This document shows positions 6,506-9,232 of a DNA stretch of 9,232 bases, one piece after another. The stretch is taken from NCBI GenBank assembly GCA_964370795.1, contig CAYJME010000134.1, positions 1 to 9,232 of the forward strand. Direction: 5' to 3'. The notes below the pieces were generated by a model. It did no database searches. It saw only the letters and a list, made by a program, of their open reading frames with translations, and had not been told where the DNA came from. Made by a program: the position numbers and the translations under genes. Source of the DNA: JAHFOW01 sp964370795. GTDB lineage: Bacteria > Planctomycetota > Brocadiia > Brocadiales > Brocadiaceae. How positions within the stretch are numbered: position 1 is the first letter of the stretch; the number at the start of each line of letters is the position of its first letter.

Positions 6506-6970
6506 TTACGGTAATACAAACTCATGTTCAGGATGTTTGACGCATAATACAGGACAGGGCGCCTTTCTCACCACCTTTTCAGCCGTACTCCCCAGCATGG
6601 CATGAGCAATCCCTGTTCTTCCGTGTGTGGCGATAGCAATGAGATCGATATCGTACTTTTTGGCCGTCTTGATGATTTCAAGGTATGGCGTGCCTCGCAC
6701 AATAATATTCTCAATCTTTATCTGCTCAAGAAATCTTTTGGGTACCAGGCGGTGAATCTTCTTCTTCGCATCCTTTTCCATTTCGTCATATATTTTGGAT
6801 ACCGGATAGGTCATCCCGCCCGTCCCGATGGGGATGTTCAGTTTGGGGATTACATGGAGGATGTACAGTTTTGCCTTGCGCTCGGTGGCGAAGGAAAGGG
6901 CATACTTTAAGGCGTGTTTTGCACATTCTGAAAAATCCGTGGGAAACAGAATTCTTTCGATGTTAATCAT
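6506..6970 (-). CDS. Universal stress protein, UspA family
   Basis: A single-domain 154-residue Usp with the alpha/beta fold: KRILFPTDFS-like first strand (IERILFPTDFSECAKHALKYAL, residues 4-25), the LYILHVIP strand (35-42) and the C-terminal ATP-binding loop THGRTGIAHAMLGSTAEKVVRKAPCPVLCVK (115-145). The ATP-binding motif of MJ0577-type proteins is G-x2-G-x9-G-S/T; here the first glycine is A114, but G117, G127 and S128 are kept, so nucleotide binding remains plausible. Such proteins dimerise and help survival under stress; the specific role is unknown. AGGAG (minus strand, 6983-6979) lies 8 nt before the ATG, a strong ribosome site. It is the first gene of a two-gene unit with the archaeal-type MAT. 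Confidence 0.94.
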   Translation of the reverse strand: MINIERILFPTDFSECAKHALKYALSFATERKAKLYILHVIPKLNIPIGTGGMTYPVSKIYDEMEKDAKKKIHRLVPKRFLEQIKIENIIVRGTPYLEIIKTAKKYDIDLIAIATHGRTGIAHAMLGSTAEKVVRKAPCPVLCVKHPEHEFVLP

Positions 6971-6994
6971 AGCTTCAACTCCTCGCTCCGATGA

Positions 6995-7035
6995 ATCATA
7001 GCAAAAATGTGATACGTCTTTTTTCTCAAGACGTA
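6995..7035 (-). promoter_or_regulatory. Candidate extended -10 promoter with upstream palindromic operator for uspA-MAT
   Basis: Reading the minus strand, TGCTATGAT (7003-6995) is a good extended -10 element (TGn plus five of six bases of TATAAT), about 25 nt before the UspA start codon. No good -35 hexamer sits at the right distance. Instead, a perfect 8-bp inverted repeat (7013-7020 with 7028-7035, TACGTCTT/AAGACGTA, 7-nt spacer) covers the -25 to -47 region. This layout fits a regulator-controlled promoter. The function is inferred from position and sequence only. Confidence 0.4.
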
Positions 7036-7139
7036 AGTTTGAAATCTGGAAGTTGAGAAACTACGAATTTTGTCTTAATCTTTCCAGACTCCCAACATCG
7101 AGACGGGCTACTTGTTTGTTACTTCTGAAGATACGGTAA

Positions 7140-7176
7140 CGAATATCGAATGGACAGAAACACCATTCGATATTCG
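7140..7176. terminator. 14-bp perfect hairpin downstream of the BCAM0308-type gene
   Basis: CGAATATCGAATGG (7140-7153) pairs perfectly with CCATTCGATATTCG (7163-7176) around a 9-nt loop. It lies 91 nt beyond the stop of the zinc-ribbon gene in the direction of leftward transcription and could end that message. Its right arm and flank (7168-7183) also occur, reversed, at the 3' end of the MAT gene, so it is probably a member of a dispersed repeat family built on TATTCGATATTCG-like units. Confidence 0.5.
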
Positions 7177-7197
7177 ATGTTCTTTATTTGACATTAC

Positions 7198-7228
7198 CGA
7201 TGGTTCAATCTACAAGATTGAACCATCG
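7198..7228. terminator. 14-bp perfect hairpin with 3-nt loop, second of a tandem pair
   Basis: CGATGGTTCAATCT (7198-7211) pairs perfectly with AGATTGAACCATCG (7215-7228) around the loop ACA. It lies 39 nt past the zinc-ribbon gene's stop, before the 7140-7176 hairpin in transcription order. There is no U-run, but the very stable stem and its position suggest a transcript end or an RNA-stabilising structure. The 297-nt gap 6971-7267 otherwise shows only the palindrome near 7013-7035 and the candidate promoter; no gene is supported. Confidence 0.5.
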
Positions 7229-7267
7229 CGAAAACATTGTTCTGGAAAAAATCGCCGTAGGCCTAAC

Positions 7268-7780
7268 TTATCGTCTCCATTCCACACGCATAAATTTCGC
7301 GTTTTCGTGTTTCTTGTATTCCACTTCCCCGCTGTATGCCTTGAACAAAATCGACCCGATACGCTGCGCCAGTTTGGCTGATGTGGTTTGTATCTCAACC
7401 TCACCGCCCTTTTCATCAATCTTCATAATCCTTTTTAAAGGGTTATACTGCTTCGAGCGGGCATCCTCATTATGGATGAGATTCATGATCTCCTCCTTGT
7501 GTTGCTTCAGGAAATCGCCTTTCAGGGTTACAATACCGTTGGGCACATTCTCCTGAGTTTTCTTACATGCAGGACAGATAACCAAATGAACGTCCTTTAA
7601 CGCCTTCTTTTGTTCGTAGAGTTTTTCATCGAGAAACCACTTTTTACTATGATAAACTGCCTTACATTCCTTACAAATGGCTGTCTCTGGCAACCCCTTG
7701 CCTTTCTGTGGCATATAGGGGTCATTCTCAGTATAGATTTTATCTCTTGAATGTTTTTCTATTTTTCTTGGTATTTTCAT
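7268..7780 (-). CDS. BCAM0308-type zinc-ribbon protein, function unknown
   Basis: A 170-residue soluble protein. A basic N-terminus (MKIPRKIEKHSRDKIY) leads to a four-cysteine zinc ribbon, C36-x2-C39 and C69-x2-C72, followed by a conserved region: NGIVTLKGDFLKQHKEEIMNLIHNED (81-106), NPLKRIMKI (113-121), and TTSAKLAQRIGSILFKAYSGEVEY (132-155), ending in RVEW. This pattern is that of the BCAM0308 family of uncharacterised bacterial proteins, whose ribbon and fold recall the ribosome-export factor NMD3. A role with RNA or ribosomes is only a guess. The frame is open up to 7912, but the start at 7780 is chosen because AGGAG (minus strand, 7791-7787) lies 6 nt before it and because the homologous region begins here. 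It is followed by a pair of strong hairpins. Confidence 0.85.
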   Translation of the reverse strand: MKIPRKIEKHSRDKIYTENDPYMPQKGKGLPETAICKECKAVYHSKKWFLDEKLYEQKKALKDVHLVICPACKKTQENVPNGIVTLKGDFLKQHKEEIMNLIHNEDARSKQYNPLKRIMKIDEKGGEVEIQTTSAKLAQRIGSILFKAYSGEVEYKKHENAKFMRVEWRR

Positions 7781-7901
7781 TCGCCTCTCCTTTCGTGGTT
7801 TTATTAACTTACCTTCACGGAAATTATTTTGCTTTCGAAATATCCAGTGGGGGGTATTAAACCTACCCGTGCACTCGTATTCCTTCTGCAAAAACCCGGG
7901 A

Positions 7902-7952
7902 TAGAGACGCAAAATCGTTCGACTGAGATCACGACGAAGTCTTGCGTCTCTA
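7902..7952. repeat. Palindromic repeat between the GH57 and BCAM0308-type genes
   Basis: TAGAGACGCAA (7902-7912) pairs perfectly with TTGCGTCTCTA (7942-7952); the 29-nt interior holds blocks (7913-7928 and 7932-7941) that recur in reverse orientation at 2563-2578 and 2525-2534. It lies just after the GH57 stop codon (7964 on the minus strand), so it could also end that message. Very similar GTAGAGACGC...GCGTCTCTAC palindromes are, from memory, common in several bacterial groups. The rest of the 183-nt gap holds the ribosome site of the downstream gene and nothing else clear. Confidence 0.6.
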
Positions 7953-7963
7953 CAAACAATCTT

Positions 7964-9232
7964 TTACTGGTAGATATGATAATCAATATCCGGAAAGATA
8001 TTATCCCTGCTTTCGATTTCGGAAAGCCAATCGGGATCAATCGTGTCAGACCTTATATCCGTATACAATTTAGTAAAACGATAGAGGTGTTTCTTTGTCC
8101 TCTTCACAGCATACTCAACCATTGTGCCTGTTTTCATGATAAACGCCCAGTCGCTGCTCTGTGAGAGCAGGAGTTCCCTCGCGGCCTGATTGAGCGCCCG
8201 ATGCTGTATGGAATCCTTGCTGGTATGGGGATATGACCTTGACAGTTCCACCATGCGTTCTGCCGCCTTATGGAGATGCCGGTAAATCCAATCATTCGTT
8301 TCGTTGAGCCAATACTCGCTATAACCTTTGTATCCCCAGCTTGAAAGCGACGGGGTGGAAACCTGATTTATAGAATATTTTTCAAGGTACTCCATCGGAG
8401 TGATCAGGGAAATCGTCTTCTGGTCAAAGGCAATTTTTCTAAACAGGAAGTTTATCCACTGAGGACCTTCAAACCACCAATGACCAAAAAGCTCCGCATC
8501 GTACGGCGCCACGATAATCGGTTTTCTGTCCATAATCGAGGCCAGATGCTCTATTTGTTTCTCCCGGTTAAACATGAAATTTCCCGCGTGTTCGGCAGCC
8601 TTCTCCTTTGCGCGTTCAGGTAAATACGGCTCCTTATGATCTGTTTTGCCGGTAATCCGATAATATTTTATGCCAATATTGGTACGCTTGCTGTCGCCGG
8701 GGAGATACGGTTTTACATACTCATAATCGAGATCGTATCCCACATCCCGGTAAAAATCCCTGTAGGAAAAATCCCCCGGATATCCTTCTTTAGAACTCCA
8801 GACCTGCTTGGAAGATTCCGCATCCCTGCCAAATGCTGCCACGCCGGATGGACAGTAAATCGGCGCATAGATACCATATTTAGGTCTTGGAGTTGCAAAG
8901 AGGACGCCATGCGTCTCGGTAATGAAAAACCGGATTCCGGCTTCCTTCAGTAGCGGATCTATCCCCGGCTCATATGCGCACTCAGGCAACCATATTCCCC
9001 GCGGCTTTCGTCCTAAATGTTTCTCATAATGATTCACGGCAACATGTATCTGTGCACGCATTGCGTTCTGATTGTTATTCATCAGGGGTAAAAATCCATG
9101 GGTAGCCCCGCAGGTAATTATTTCCAGCTTGCCCATGTCCTGAAATTTTTTAAATGCAAGGACGAGGTTTCTCTGATATTTTTCGGCAAATACATACCGG
9201 GCATTGGTGAAATACTGGTGATACATCTGGGC
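7964..9232 (-). CDS. GH57 1,4-alpha-glucan branching enzyme, C-terminal part (5' end outside window)
   Basis: Forms alpha-1,6 branches in glycogen-like alpha-glucan in the cytoplasm. About 422 C-terminal residues are visible; the frame stays open to the window edge, so about 100 N-terminal residues, including the first conserved histidine motif, are missing if the size is the usual 520-560. Counting from the first visible Met (9226), GIWLPECAYEPG contains the catalytic nucleophile E82 (codon 8981-8983), and APYDAELFGHWWFEGPQW contains the general acid D243 (8498-8500), as in archaeal and Thermus GH57 branching enzymes. ITCGATHGFLPL (37-48) is another family motif. The C-terminal helical region (about 310-400, with SSDWAFIMKTGTMVEYAVKR) corresponds to DUF1957, typical of the branching enzymes rather than amylopullulanases. 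It lies 183 nt upstream of the zinc-ribbon gene. Confidence 0.94.
   Translation of the reverse strand, partial: AQMYHQYFTNARYVFAEKYQRNLVLAFKKFQDMGKLEIITCGATHGFLPLMNNNQNAMRAQIHVAVNHYEKHLGRKPRGIWLPECAYEPGIDPLLKEAGIRFFITETHGVLFATPRPKYGIYAPIYCPSGVAAFGRDAESSKQVWSSKEGYPGDFSYRDFYRDVGYDLDYEYVKPYLPGDSKRTNIGIKYYRITGKTDHKEPYLPERAKEKAAEHAGNFMFNREKQIEHLASIMDRKPIIVAPYDAELFGHWWFEGPQWINFLFRKIAFDQKTISLITPMEYLEKYSINQVSTPSLSSWGYKGYSEYWLNETNDWIYRHLHKAAERMVELSRSYPHTSKDSIQHRALNQAARELLLSQSSDWAFIMKTGTMVEYAVKRTKKHLYRFTKLYTDIRSDTIDPDWLSEIESRDNIFPDIDYHIYQ

Noticed and set aside
6971..7267. A SAM riboswitch upstream of uspA-MAT
   Set aside because: I looked for one because the operon makes SAM, but saw only simple two-arm palindromes and no multi-helix SAM aptamer core; the MAT gene itself has a 3-nt leader gap.
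7112..7556. Overlapping + strand ORFs of 89 and 122 codons across the hairpin pair
   Set aside because: They run over palindromes and antisense to the zinc-ribbon gene, with no ribosome sites or recognisable domains.
7781..7912. A 44-residue N-terminal extension of the zinc-ribbon protein (open frame up to an ATG at 7912)
   Set aside because: A strong AGGAG ribosome site lies 6 nt before the ATG at 7780, the recognised family begins there, and the extension runs into the palindromic repeat.
7829..8164. A + strand ORF of 111 codons
   Set aside because: It spans the intergenic repeat and is antisense to the conserved GH57 C-terminus.

Overview
This window looks like a stretch of chromosome from a moderately AT-rich bacterium. 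I suspect an anammox-type planctomycete (Candidatus Brocadiales: Brocadia, Kuenenia, Jettenia), with moderate confidence only. The hints are a DUF4416 gene, a secreted cupredoxin of the planctomycete 'methylamine utilization protein' kind, an archaeal-type S-adenosylmethionine synthetase in a bacterial setting, a BCAM0308-type zinc-ribbon protein, a GH57 glucan branching enzyme, and gaps full of short palindromic repeats. No rRNA or taxon marker is present to settle this.

Bases 1-2509, + strand: a housekeeping run made of the 3' end of proS, then a DUF4416 gene, ndk and an RluA-family pseudouridine synthase. The last three are 7 and 11 nt apart and probably co-transcribed. A 114-nt gap after proS holds two overlapping hairpins that cannot form together. 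Rightward transcription ends at about 2510, where it converges on the leftward genes.

Bases 2673-9232, - strand: read in transcription order from the right edge, the genes are a GH57 1,4-alpha-glucan branching enzyme (5' end outside the window), a BCAM0308-type zinc-ribbon protein, a UspA protein, an archaeal-type methionine adenosyltransferase 3 nt behind it, an uncharacterised coiled-coil protein with a C-terminal membrane anchor, a signal-peptide-bearing cupredoxin, and a guanine/nucleoside deaminase. Two pairs look like operons: uspA-MAT, and anchored protein-cupredoxin (57-nt gap).

The gaps hold no convincing extra genes but are rich in inverted repeats: perfect hairpins with 14-, 14-, 13-, 11- and 10-bp stems, a nested foldback of about 206 bp, and sequence blocks shared between distant sites. 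One shared 16-mer forms the last codons of the MAT gene. I see no defence system, prophage, CRISPR array, transposase or tRNA. The items most worth a second look are the archaeal-type MAT coupled to UspA, the membrane-anchored protein/cupredoxin pair, and the intergenic palindromes. I cannot claim a wholly new system here.
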